Origin: Chromatiales bacterium
GTDB taxonomy: Bacteria > Pseudomonadota > Gammaproteobacteria > Steroidobacterales > GCA-2729495
DNA length: 64,000 bases
Reading direction: 5' to 3'
NCBI GenBank assembly: GCA_016789845.1
Contig: JAEUQA010000078.1
Location: 1-64,000, forward strand
Shown here: positions 44,403 through 52,642 of the stretch, in pieces
Position numbering within the stretch: the stretch's first letter is position 1
Layout of the letters: the number at the start of each line of letters is the position of its first letter
The notes under the pieces: generated by a model
What the model was told of the DNA's origin: nothing
The model's input: the letters and a program-made list of their open reading frames with translations, nothing else
The model's database searches: none
Made by a program: the position numbers and the translations under genes

Positions 44403-45325
44403 CGCTGTTTCTCCGCCGCCCGCAGCACCGCGCTCCGCGAGCGCGGGTTCCGCGCCACTTCCCCGTCGCTCGCGCGGACCGCGCGGGTGGTGAGCAGCGC
44501 CAGGTCCGGCAACGCCGAATCGGGCACCACCGGCAGCGCGCGGAGGGCCGGGTCGATCCGGGAATGGTCGCGGAGGAAGCGCTTCACGATGCGGTCCTCC
44601 AGCGAGTGGAAGCTGATGACGACCAGGCGGCCGCCCACGGCGAGGGCAGCACGGGCGGCGGCGAGGGCTGCCTCGAGCTCGTCCAGCTCGCGGTTGATGT
44701 GGATGCGGATGGCCTGGAAGCTGCGCGTGGCGGGGTGCCGGCCGGGCTCGCCCCGGACGACGCCCGCGATGATGTTCGCCAGCCGGGTGGTGGTGAGAAT
44801 CGGCTCGGCCGCCCGGGCCGTGACGATGGCGCGGGCGATGCGGCGGGATGCCCGCTCCTCGCCGTAGCGGTAGATGACGCCGGCAATCTCGTCCTCGTCG
44901 GCCGCATTGAGCCAGTCGGCGGCGGAGACGCCGCTGCCGGGGTCCATGCGCATGTCGAGGGGTCCGTCGGCCCGGAAGGCGAAGCCCCGGGCCGGGTCCT
45001 CGAGCTGGGGCGACGAGACGCCGATGTCGAGCAGGATGCCGTCCACGCGGCCCATCCGGCCCGCAGCGGCAAGCACTTCACCCAGGGCGGAATACGCGCT
45101 GTGCACGATACCGAACCGGGAGTCCTCCTCCTGCAGGGCGACAGCGACGGCCACGGCCTCCGGATCCCGGTCGAGGGCGAGCAGGCGGCCCCCGGGACCC
45201 AGCTGCTCGAGAATGGCGCGCGAGTGTCCCCCGCGCCCGAAAGTCCCATCGACATAGAAGCCGTCGGGCCGAATGGCCAGAAATTGCAGCACCTCGTCCT
45301 TGAGGACAGGTACATGTGAAACCAC
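44399..45325 (-). CDS. rsmH: 16S rRNA (cytosine-1402-N4) methyltransferase RsmH (MraW)
   Basis: 308 residues. [16 protein letters not shown] start and the SAM-binding [14 protein letters not shown] near 28, [18 protein letters not shown], and the late [13 protein letters not shown] are hallmark motifs. It methylates C1402 in the ribosome decoding centre. The start is GTG at 45325. It is 64 bp downstream of mraZ and overlaps ftsL by four bases. Confidence 0.97.
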   Translation of the reverse strand: MVSHVPVLKDEVLQFLAIRPDGFYVDGTFGRGGHSRAILEQLGPGGRLLALDRDPEAVAVAVALQEEDSRFGIVHSAYSALGEVLAAAGRMGRVDGILLDIGVSSPQLEDPARGFAFRADGPLDMRMDPGSGVSAADWLNAADEDEIAGVIYRYGEERASRRIARAIVTARAAEPILTTTRLANIIAGVVRGEPGRHPATRSFQAIRIHINRELDELEAALAAARAALAVGGRLVVISFHSLEDRIVKRFLRDHSRIDPALRALPVVPDSALPDLALLTTRAVRASDGEVARNPRSRSAVLRAAEKQR

Positions 45326-45389
45326 CCCAACACCCCGCGCCTTTCATTGAGGACGCGTTTGTTCAACGTTCCCGGCGTCGTGCCCCGCC

Positions 45390-45845
45390 CTACAACGACA
45401 GCGATTCGAGTTCCGCCGGCAAGCCCGGACCGTCGCCACCCTCGCCGGAGAGCCAGCTGTCACGGCGCTCGTTCCAGCGCTGCTCCGCCCACAGCTCGAA
45501 CTTGTTGCCCTGCCCGATCAACATCACGTCACGTTCGAGGGCCGCGAAGTCGCGCAGCTCCCGCGGAATCAGCACGCGCCCGCTGCCATCCAGCTCCAGC
45601 TCGCTGGCATAGCCCACCATCAATCGCTGGAGGCGCCGGGTGCTCTGGTTGAAACTCGAGAGGCGCATCAACTTGCGCTCTATCTCTTCCCAGTCGGGCA
45701 GCGGGTACAGGAGCAGGCAGTGGTCCTGGTCCACCGTGCAGATCAGCTGGCCGTTGCACCGGGTGGCGAGCCGCTCCCGGTAGCGCACCGGAATGGCCAG
45801 CCGCCCCTTGGCGTCCAGGGTGATCTGGGTTGCCCCCCGAAACAT
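45390..45845 (-). CDS. mraZ: Transcriptional regulator MraZ
   Basis: 151 residues with two SpoVT/AbrB-like swapped-hairpin domains, each with the DxGR motif: [17 protein letters not shown] and [17 protein letters not shown]. MraZ represses its own dcw operon by binding GTGGG repeats. Three such repeats lie 19-44 bp upstream of its ATG, just after the promoter. First gene of the dcw operon. Confidence 0.97.
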   Translation of the reverse strand: MFRGATQITLDAKGRLAIPVRYRERLATRCNGQLICTVDQDHCLLLYPLPDWEEIERKLMRLSSFNQSTRRLQRLMVGYASELELDGSGRVLIPRELRDFAALERDVMLIGQGNKFELWAEQRWNERRDSWLSGEGGDGPGLPAELESLSL

Positions 45846-45863
45846 GGTTTTTGGGGCCTTTCA

Positions 45864-45889
45864 GCCCACGTTCTCCCACTACGCGCCAC
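45864..45889 (-). promoter_or_regulatory. Triple MraZ boxes
   Basis: On the minus strand GTGGCG (45889-45884), GTGGGA (45879-45874) and GTGGGC (45869-45864), spaced exactly 10 bp apart, immediately after the predicted transcription start. This matches the MraZ operator of E. coli (GTGGG repeats with 10-bp period). Confidence 0.85.
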
Positions 45890-45897
45890 TTCGCGAC

Positions 45898-45926
45898 ACT
45901 ATAGGTTTCACCTGTTCGAGCGTCAA
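45898..45926 (-). promoter_or_regulatory. Sigma-70 promoter of the dcw operon (Pmra)
   Basis: -35 TTGACG (45926-45921), 17-bp spacer, -10 TATAGT (45903-45898); transcription should start near 45891. This is the strongest promoter match in the window. The 316-bp divergent gap to dinB (45846-46161) holds this promoter and the MraZ boxes; the dinB half shows no clear promoter or LexA box. Confidence 0.85.
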
Positions 45927-46161
45927 CCAAGCGCCGGAAAAAAAGTCGGCGCGACAGGCGCTTGGCATCGACCGCCGGTGGACTGGCGACAGGTCCAGGG
46001 ACGCGGCGGGGGACAAATCATCGGCTTAGGGCCGCTTTCTCGGCCCGGTGTGCAATGCAACTGCCGGCGGGTTCGCAAGCGGCGGCGGGAGGCCGGTCAC
46101 GACGGTGCGCGCAATTCGCGCAAATCCCACCCGGCCTGGCGCGTTGGGTATCGTGCCGGCC

Positions 46162-47292
46162 ATGCCGGAAACCCAGCGCCGCATCATTCACCTGGACATG
46201 GACGCCTTCTACGCGTCGGTGGAGCAGCGGGACGATCCGGCACTGCGGGGCCGGCCCGTGGCCGTGGGCGGCCCACCCGAGTCCCGGGGCGTGGTGGCGG
46301 CGGCGAGCTACGAGGCCCGGGCCTTTGGCGTGCGCTCGGCCATGCCCATGGCCCGGGCCCTGCGCCAGTGCCCGGATCTCGTCGTGGTGCGGCCCGACTT
46401 CCAGCGCTACCGGGAAGCCTCCCGGCGGGTCATGGACATCCTGCGGTCCGCCACGCACCTCGTTGAGCCCCTCTCCCTGGACGAGGCCTACCTGGATGTC
46501 ACCGAGAACCTGTGGGGCCAGCCCTACGCGACCGAGGTCGCGAGGGAACTGAAGCGCCGGATCCGGTCGGAGCTGGACCTGACCGCGTCGGCGGGCGTCG
46601 CGCCGAACAAGTTCCTGGCCAAGATCGCCTCGGGCTGGCAGAAGCCGGACGGGCTGACGGTGGTATCCCCCGGGCGGGTCGAGGCCTTCCTGCAGAAGCT
46701 CCCCGTCGAGGCCCTGTGGGGCGTGGGCCCGGTCACCGCGAAGAAGCTCCGGGGCATCGGCATCCAGCGCCTCGTGGACGTGCGGGCAGCGGACCCGGCG
46801 CTCCTGGCCGGGACCGTCGGCAGCCTGGCCGACTGGCTGCGGCGCCTGGCCCAGGGCGACGATCCCCGGGAGGTCACGCCGGACCGCCCCTGGAAGTCCG
46901 TCTCGGCGGAGACGACCTATGCCGCGGACCTGCGGGACCCGGCTGGGATCCATTCCGAGCTCGGGCGGCTCGCCGGGCGGGTGGCGGCCTCACTGCAGGC
47001 GAAGGCCCTCCGGGCCCGCACGGTCACCATCAAGGTGCGCTACGCGGATTTCTCCACCGTCACCCGCAGCCACACGGACGACATCCCGACCTGCGACGCG
47101 GGCGCGATCGGCCAGCGCGCCGTCCTGCTGCTCGGCCGGACGGAGGCCGTCGCCCGGCCCGTCCGCCTGCTCGGCGTCGGCACCCACGGGCTGGTGGAGG
47201 ACGGGACGGCAGCACCGGCCAGCGGCTGGCTGGCCCTGGACGATCCCGTGGCCCCATCGGCCATCGGGGGTACTGGGCTATCCTCCGACTGA
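46162..47292 (+). CDS. dinB: Y-family DNA polymerase IV
   Basis: 376 residues from ATG 46162 (MPETQRRIIHLDMDAFYASVEQR); the open frame extends upstream without homology. Catalytic carboxylates are in LDMDAF and SLDEAYLDVT; the palm, thumb (TASAGVAPNKFLAKIASG, HhH motif) and little-finger domains are present, and the C-terminus lacks the beta-clamp-binding QL pentapeptide in obvious form. It carries out error-prone lesion bypass. No LexA box was found upstream. The stop overlaps the acylase start by one base. Confidence 0.95.
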   Translation: MPETQRRIIHLDMDAFYASVEQRDDPALRGRPVAVGGPPESRGVVAAASYEARAFGVRSAMPMARALRQCPDLVVVRPDFQRYREASRRVMDILRSATHLVEPLSLDEAYLDVTENLWGQPYATEVARELKRRIRSELDLTASAGVAPNKFLAKIASGWQKPDGLTVVSPGRVEAFLQKLPVEALWGVGPVTAKKLRGIGIQRLVDVRAADPALLAGTVGSLADWLRRLAQGDDPREVTPDRPWKSVSAETTYAADLRDPAGIHSELGRLAGRVAASLQAKALRARTVTIKVRYADFSTVTRSHTDDIPTCDAGAIGQRAVLLLGRTEAVARPVRLLGVGTHGLVEDGTAAPASGWLALDDPVAPSAIGGTGLSSD

Positions 47293-49688
47293 TGAGAAAG
47301 GTGCTGTTGGCCGGCCTCTGGCTGGTGGCTCTCGCCATCGTGGGCATCGTGCTCTGGACCCGCGTCGTCGACCGCTACCAGCGGGACGGGACGCTGCAGC
47401 TGGCCATCCTCTCGGCGCCCGTGCGCGTGGTCCGGGACGACCAGGGCATTCCCTATATCTACGCGGAGTCCCTGGACGACGCCATCCGGGCCCAGGGCTG
47501 GGTCACCGCCCAGGACCGGGGCTTCCAGCTGGAGTTCGAGCGCTACCTGTCCAGCGGCCGGCTGGCGGAACTCGTGGGCGAGCCGGCGCTGGAGGCCGAT
47601 ATCGAGCTGCGCCTGGCCGGCACGCGTCGGCATGGGGAGCGCCAGGCGGCAATGCTCGCGCCCGCTGACCGGCGCTTCTACGAGCTCTACCTGGAAGGCG
47701 TCAACGCGTATGTCGCGGGGCAGGGCCACGAGCGCCAGTTCGGCTTCGGCCTGCTCGGCATGGCGCCGCAACCCTGGACGCTCGAGGACGTGATGACCCT
47801 GCAGATGTTCCTGAACTGGCAGAGCGCCGTGAACCTGCAGGCCGAGCTGGTCGCCCAGGAACTCAGCGACCGTCTGGGCCCCGCCCGGGCGGCCGAGCTG
47901 GCCCAGGTCACGATCAACCCGGACGACGGGGGCACAGCCGGGCTGGAACCGGTGCCGGCATTCGCCAGCGTGGCGGCGCCCGCGCTGGAGCTGCGGGCCG
48001 ACGCCGGCTGGTTCCGCACGGGGCAGAAGGCGCTCGAGCTGGGCAGCAACCAGTGGGTCATGAGCGGCGGCCGCTCGGCGAGCGGCGCGCCGGTCCTGGT
48101 CAACGACCCGCACCTGGACGCCCGGACCCTGCCGGGCATCTGGCACCCCGTGGGCCTGATCACGCCGGAATTCCGCGCGGTTGGCGCCGCAGGGCCCGGC
48201 ATCCCGGGCATCGCGGTGGGGAGGACCAGCCACCTGGCCTTCGGCGTGACCAACGCCTACGCGGACGTGGTGGACCTGTTCATCGAGACGGAAGACCCGG
48301 ACCAGCCCGGTCGCTACCTGCAGGGCGACGAGTCGCATCCCTTCGAGGTCATCGAGGAAAACGTCCGGGTGCGGAAGCGCCCGGGCAGCAGCGAGTTCCG
48401 CGAGGTGCCGCTGCGCATCCGGCTCACGCACCGGGGTCCCGTGATCTCGGATCACGGCATGGGCGTCGCGGCGGGCAAGCTCCTCTCCATGCGCTGGAGC
48501 GCAATTGAGGCGATGGAGGCCGACACCGGCGCCTGGGCGCTGTTCACGGCAGAGGACGTGGCCGCGGCCCGGCGGGCCATCGGCCGGAGCACGGCGCCCT
48601 ACAACTACGTCATCGCCGACATGGCCGGCAACATCGCCCACGCCACCGGCGGCCGGGTGCCGGTGCGCCGCCGCGGCGACGGGTCCCGGCCCGTGGCCGT
48701 CACCGACGGCTCGGACGCCTGGGACGGCTTCGTCCCCTGGGATGCCATGCCGGGCCAGGTGAACCCGGCACGGGGCTGGGTCGGCAACGCGAATCACCGC
48801 ACGGTGGGCCGCGATTTCCCCACGCCCTACTCCACGTTCTTCGCCGCCTCCTGGCGCTACCGGCGCATGCTGGAACTGCTCGAAAGCAAGCCGGCTTTCA
48901 CGCCGGAGGAGCACTGGGCCTTCATGCGCGACACGAAGAACCCGATGGCCGCGCGCATCGCGCCGCTGATGAGCGCCGCCCTGACGGCACACCCGGACAC
49001 GCGGGCAGCCGGCGAGGTGCTGGCCGCCTGGGACCACGCGGACGAGCCCGGCGCGGCCGCGCCGGCGATCTTCCAGTCCGTCTACCGGCACTTCGCCCGG
49101 CGCGTCTTCGAGGACGACCTCGGGCCGGACCTGGCGGCCCGCTACCTGGGCAGCTACTACCTGTGGCACGAGCGCCTGGCGCTGCTGCTGGAGGAACCGG
49201 ACAGCGACTGGTTCGACGACCAGCGCACGCCCGGCCGGGAGAGCCGCGATGACCTCTTCCACCTCGCCGCGCTCGACGCCCTGGCCGAGCTGCGGCCGGC
49301 TCTGGGGGACGACGTCCGCCGCTGGGCGTGGGGCAAGGTCCACACCGTAACCTTCTTCAGTCCGCTGGTCCCCGGCGCCGCCGCCGCAGGCATCCTCGGC
49401 GGCGGCGTCCACCCCAAGGAGGGCTCGGGCGAGACGCTGAACCGCGCGACCTTCAGGTTCGACAAGCCCTACGCCGCCACGAGCATCGCGTCGCTGCGGA
49501 TGGTCGCGGACCTGGGCGACCCGGACAGGGTCATGGCCGTGCTGACCGGCGGCGCCAGCGGCCGCCAGTTCGATCCCCACCTGAAGGACCAGACGCCGGC
49601 CTGGCTCAATGGCGAGCCCCGCTACTGGTGGTTCAGCGACGCAGCCATCGCCGAACACCGGGCGAGTGAGCTGACGCTGACACCCTGA
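47292..49688 (+). CDS. Penicillin-acylase-family Ntn hydrolase
   Basis: 798 residues. An N-terminal membrane anchor or signal (about 5-25, VLLAGLWLVALAIVGIVLW), an alpha-chain region (RVVRDDQGIPYIYAESLDDAIRAQGWVTAQDR) and a beta-chain that should begin at Ser252 in LGSNQWVMSG after autoprocessing. Such enzymes cleave amide side-chains of acyl-homoserine lactones or beta-lactams, or other acylated amines; the substrate here is unknown. It follows dinB with a one-base overlap (TGATG) and is followed after one base by an M14 peptidase, so all three may be one transcript. Probably periplasmic. Confidence 0.9.
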   Translation: MRKVLLAGLWLVALAIVGIVLWTRVVDRYQRDGTLQLAILSAPVRVVRDDQGIPYIYAESLDDAIRAQGWVTAQDRGFQLEFERYLSSGRLAELVGEPALEADIELRLAGTRRHGERQAAMLAPADRRFYELYLEGVNAYVAGQGHERQFGFGLLGMAPQPWTLEDVMTLQMFLNWQSAVNLQAELVAQELSDRLGPARAAELAQVTINPDDGGTAGLEPVPAFASVAAPALELRADAGWFRTGQKALELGSNQWVMSGGRSASGAPVLVNDPHLDARTLPGIWHPVGLITPEFRAVGAAGPGIPGIAVGRTSHLAFGVTNAYADVVDLFIETEDPDQPGRYLQGDESHPFEVIEENVRVRKRPGSSEFREVPLRIRLTHRGPVISDHGMGVAAGKLLSMRWSAIEAMEADTGAWALFTAEDVAAARRAIGRSTAPYNYVIADMAGNIAHATGGRVPVRRRGDGSRPVAVTDGSDAWDGFVPWDAMPGQVNPARGWVGNANHRTVGRDFPTPYSTFFAASWRYRRMLELLESKPAFTPEEHWAFMRDTKNPMAARIAPLMSAALTAHPDTRAAGEVLAAWDHADEPGAAAPAIFQSVYRHFARRVFEDDLGPDLAARYLGSYYLWHERLALLLEEPDSDWFDDQRTPGRESRDDLFHLAALDALAELRPALGDDVRRWAWGKVHTVTFFSPLVPGAAAAGILGGGVHPKEGSGETLNRATFRFDKPYAATSIASLRMVADLGDPDRVMAVLTGGASGRQFDPHLKDQTPAWLNGEPRYWWFSDAAIAEHRASELTLTP

Positions 49689-49689
49689 T

Positions 49690-51324
49690 ATGGCTGGGCC
49701 CCTGCGCGCGCTGATCCTGCTGGCGGCCATTGCCGCCCCGCTGGCGGCGGCGGAGCCGCCGCTCACCAGGGCCGAAGCCAGCAACTACGCGGCCAGCTCC
49801 AGCCACGCGGACGTCATGACCTTCATCCGGGAGCTCCAGCAACGGAGCAGCCGGGTGCGCGTGGAGACGCTCGGCACCAGCACGGAGTGCCGGCCCATCC
49901 CGCTGCTGGTGATCGGCGACCCCGTGCCGGCCTCGCCGGCCGACCTGCGCCACGACAAGCGGGCCGTCGTCTACTTCCAGGCCAACATCCACGCGGGCGA
50001 GGTGGAGGGCAAGGACGCTTTCCTGATGGTGGCCCGGGAACTCGCCGCGGGCCCGGCGGCGAAGTACCTGGACCGGCTCGTGGTCCTGATCGCTCCCAAC
50101 TTCAATCCCGACGGCAACGAGCAGGTAAGCACGGCCAACCGGCCGAATCAGATCGGTCCGGCGGTTGGCGTCGGCGTGCGGGTCAACGGCCAGAACCTGG
50201 ACCTCAACCGGGACGGCATCAAGCTCGAGACGCCGGAAGTCCGGGGCCTCGTGGAGAACGTGCTCCGGCGCTGGGACCCGGTGTTCTTCCTGGACTCCCA
50301 CACCCATAACGGCTCCTACCACCAGGAGCCCGTGACCTGGGTCTGGGGGCTGAACCCCAACGGGGATGCCGGCATCTTCGACTACATGGCGCGCACGGTG
50401 TGGCCCGCCGTCGAGAAGGAGATGCGCGGGCGCCACGGCACGCTGACGCTCCCCCACGGCGACTTCCTGGACGTCAGGCAGCCCGCAAGGGGCTGGGTGC
50501 CCCTCGGCCCGGAGCCCCGCTACCTGTCGAACTACGTCGGGCTGCGCAACCGGCTCGCGGTGCTCGACGAGCAATACCCCTACGTGGACTTCGAGACCCG
50601 GGTGCAGGGCGCCCGCAGCCTCATGCTCTCCTTCCTCGATTTCCTGCACGGCCGCCGGGACGAGGTGGTCGCGCTCGTGGGCCGGGCGGACCGGGCGACG
50701 GTGGCCCGGGGCATAAGCCCGGGTGCGGACGATGTCTTCGTCATCGACACGGAGCCCACGGCGCTGGAGAGGACGCTCACCATCCGGGGCTACGAGATGG
50801 AGGTCACCGACACCGGCGGCCGCTACCCGAAGGTGCGGCCAACGGAGAAGGCCCGCGTGTACAGGGACGTGCCCTATCTCGCCCGGTACGCGCCGAAGCG
50901 CACGGTGCGGCTGCCCCGGGGCTACCTGATCACGGCCCGGGACCCCGCCATCGTGAACAAGGTTCGCGAGCACGGCATCGTGGTGGAACGACTCACGGCC
51001 GCCACCAGCCTCCGGGTGGAGGCGTTCAGCGTCACGAAGCTGGCGGGGTCCGCGTTCTCGGACCAGGGGCACTACACCAGCACGGTCGAGGGCACCTACG
51101 CCACGAAGGAAGTAGCCTTCCCGCCCGGGACGTACTTCGTGAGCATGGCGCAGCCGCTGGCCAACGTCGCGGCGCACCTGCTCGAGCCGGAAAGCCCCGA
51201 CGGCCTCGTCACCTGGAACTTCCTCGACCGGTACCTCGCCTTCCAGTGGATTCCGCAGCCGGTGGAATCCCCCGTGTACCGGCTGCACGAGGCGGCAAAC
51301 CTCGCGACCGACTCGCTGCTGTAA
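49690..51324 (+). CDS. Secreted M14-family zinc carboxypeptidase
   Basis: 544 residues. Sec signal peptide (MAGPLRALILLAAIAAPLAAA, cut near 21). The M14 zinc site is present: H101-x-x-E104 (NIHAGEVEGKD) and His204 (FLDSHTHNG), plus NPDGNE. The domain after about 310 is a beta-rich accessory region. It probably trims peptides in the periplasm or outside. Convergent with the TolC-like gene, 22 bp apart; only one base separates it from the acylase gene. Confidence 0.88.
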   Translation: MAGPLRALILLAAIAAPLAAAEPPLTRAEASNYAASSSHADVMTFIRELQQRSSRVRVETLGTSTECRPIPLLVIGDPVPASPADLRHDKRAVVYFQANIHAGEVEGKDAFLMVARELAAGPAAKYLDRLVVLIAPNFNPDGNEQVSTANRPNQIGPAVGVGVRVNGQNLDLNRDGIKLETPEVRGLVENVLRRWDPVFFLDSHTHNGSYHQEPVTWVWGLNPNGDAGIFDYMARTVWPAVEKEMRGRHGTLTLPHGDFLDVRQPARGWVPLGPEPRYLSNYVGLRNRLAVLDEQYPYVDFETRVQGARSLMLSFLDFLHGRRDEVVALVGRADRATVARGISPGADDVFVIDTEPTALERTLTIRGYEMEVTDTGGRYPKVRPTEKARVYRDVPYLARYAPKRTVRLPRGYLITARDPAIVNKVREHGIVVERLTAATSLRVEAFSVTKLAGSAFSDQGHYTSTVEGTYATKEVAFPPGTYFVSMAQPLANVAAHLLEPESPDGLVTWNFLDRYLAFQWIPQPVESPVYRLHEAANLATDSLL

Positions 51325-51346
51325 CCGCCGGCAGGCCCGGGCGCGC

Positions 51347-52642
51347 CTACAGCTCGCCGATGGCCCGCTTCAGGCGCAGGTTGCCCAGCGCCACGTCGAG
51401 CACCGCGTTGTCGTTGTTGCTGACGGCGCGCAGCCGCAGCGCCTCGGCGTCCAGCACGACGATGTTCGTGGCGAGGCCGACGCCGTAGAGCTCGCGGCCG
51501 ACCCGCAGGTTCTCCTCCGCCTGCTCCACCGCCTCGCGGGTCAGGGGCACCCGCGCAAGCGCTTCCCGCACGTCGAGCCACGCCTGGCGGACCTCCAGCG
51601 CCACGCGGGACTGGAGATCGTCCCGGTCCTGGGCAGCGGCCCGGCTCGCGCTGCTGAGGGCATTCGCGCGCTGCCGGATGCGGCCGGCGTCGAAGAGCGT
51701 CCAGGAGAAGCCGACGCCCAGGAGGGCGAAGTCCTCGTCGTCCAGCACCTGGTTCTCCAGGTGCTGGTAGTCGGCCATGAGCCCCACCTGGGGCCAGCGG
51801 CTGGCGTTCTCGCTGCGGGCCTGCTCCGCCAGGGCCAGGGAGCGGGCCTCGAGGCCCGCGAGATCCCGGCGGCCCACCCTGGCGCGCTCGACCAGTTCGT
51901 CCAGCGATGCCGCGGGCAGCGACGCCGCCGCCAGCTCCGCGGGGAGCTCGGCAAGTTCCGGCACCCGGTCCATCGGCTCGCCGAGCAGGCGGTTGTAGCC
52001 GGCCAGCGCCATGGCGTGGCGGTTCTCCGCCTTCAGGCGCGCCTGCTCGGCATCCGCTAGGGTCACCCGGGCCGCGAGCAGGTCGTTGCGGGCAACCGCC
52101 TCGCTCTCGACCATCACGGCCACGTCACTGGCGTAAGCCGTGAGGCTGGCCACCGTGGCCTCCGCCGCCCGCAGGGCGCGGCGCGCACGGAGCACCTCCA
52201 CGTAGGCGGTGGCAACCTCAAGGCGCAGGTCCTGCTCGTAGCTTTCCTGGGCAAGGCCGGCGCCCCGCGCGGCCTGGGTCGCGGACTCGATGCCCGCCGT
52301 GACCCGCCCGCCGGTGAACAGCGGCACTTCGACCCGGGCCCGGCCCATCAGGAAGTCGTCGCCGCCCACCAGCTCCGGCGAAACGAAGCTGCTGCCCCCC
52401 ACCGGAAAGCTGAAGGCCGGCGCGTCGTCGAAGCGCTGGTAGCTGCCATCGATCGTCAGTTTCGGCCAGCGCTCCGCGCGTGCCGCCAGTTCCCCGGCAC
52501 GGCCCGCCTCGGCCCGGCTCCGGACCGCGGCGAGGCCGGCGTCGCGCTCCGTCGCCATGCGCCAGGCGTCCTCGAGCGTCTCGCCCTGGGCCAGTGGCGT
52601 CGCCAGGATGGCGGTCAGCAGGATGTGACGGAGCGTCTTCAT
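51347..52642 (-). CDS. TolC-family outer-membrane efflux protein
   Basis: 431 residues. Signal peptide MKTLRHILLTAILATPLAQG, then two internally repeated halves with long helices (TLEDAWRMATERDAGLAAVRSRAEAG ...; RLEVATAYVEVLRARRALRAAEA) and a short beta part. It forms the outer-membrane tunnel of the RND system encoded just upstream. The ATG at 52642 overlaps the RND stop by one base (TGATG), with AGGAG ten bases ahead. Last gene of the sulfide-linked operon. Confidence 0.9.
   Translation of the reverse strand: MKTLRHILLTAILATPLAQGETLEDAWRMATERDAGLAAVRSRAEAGRAGELAARAERWPKLTIDGSYQRFDDAPAFSFPVGGSSFVSPELVGGDDFLMGRARVEVPLFTGGRVTAGIESATQAARGAGLAQESYEQDLRLEVATAYVEVLRARRALRAAEATVASLTAYASDVAVMVESEAVARNDLLAARVTLADAEQARLKAENRHAMALAGYNRLLGEPMDRVPELAELPAELAAASLPAASLDELVERARVGRRDLAGLEARSLALAEQARSENASRWPQVGLMADYQHLENQVLDDEDFALLGVGFSWTLFDAGRIRQRANALSSASRAAAQDRDDLQSRVALEVRQAWLDVREALARVPLTREAVEQAEENLRVGRELYGVGLATNIVVLDAEALRLRAVSNNDNAVLDVALGNLRLKRAIGEL

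Noticed and set aside
46030..46161. LexA-type SOS box in front of dinB
   Set aside because: No CTG-N10-CAG with the expected AT-rich centre was found in the 130 bp before the start.
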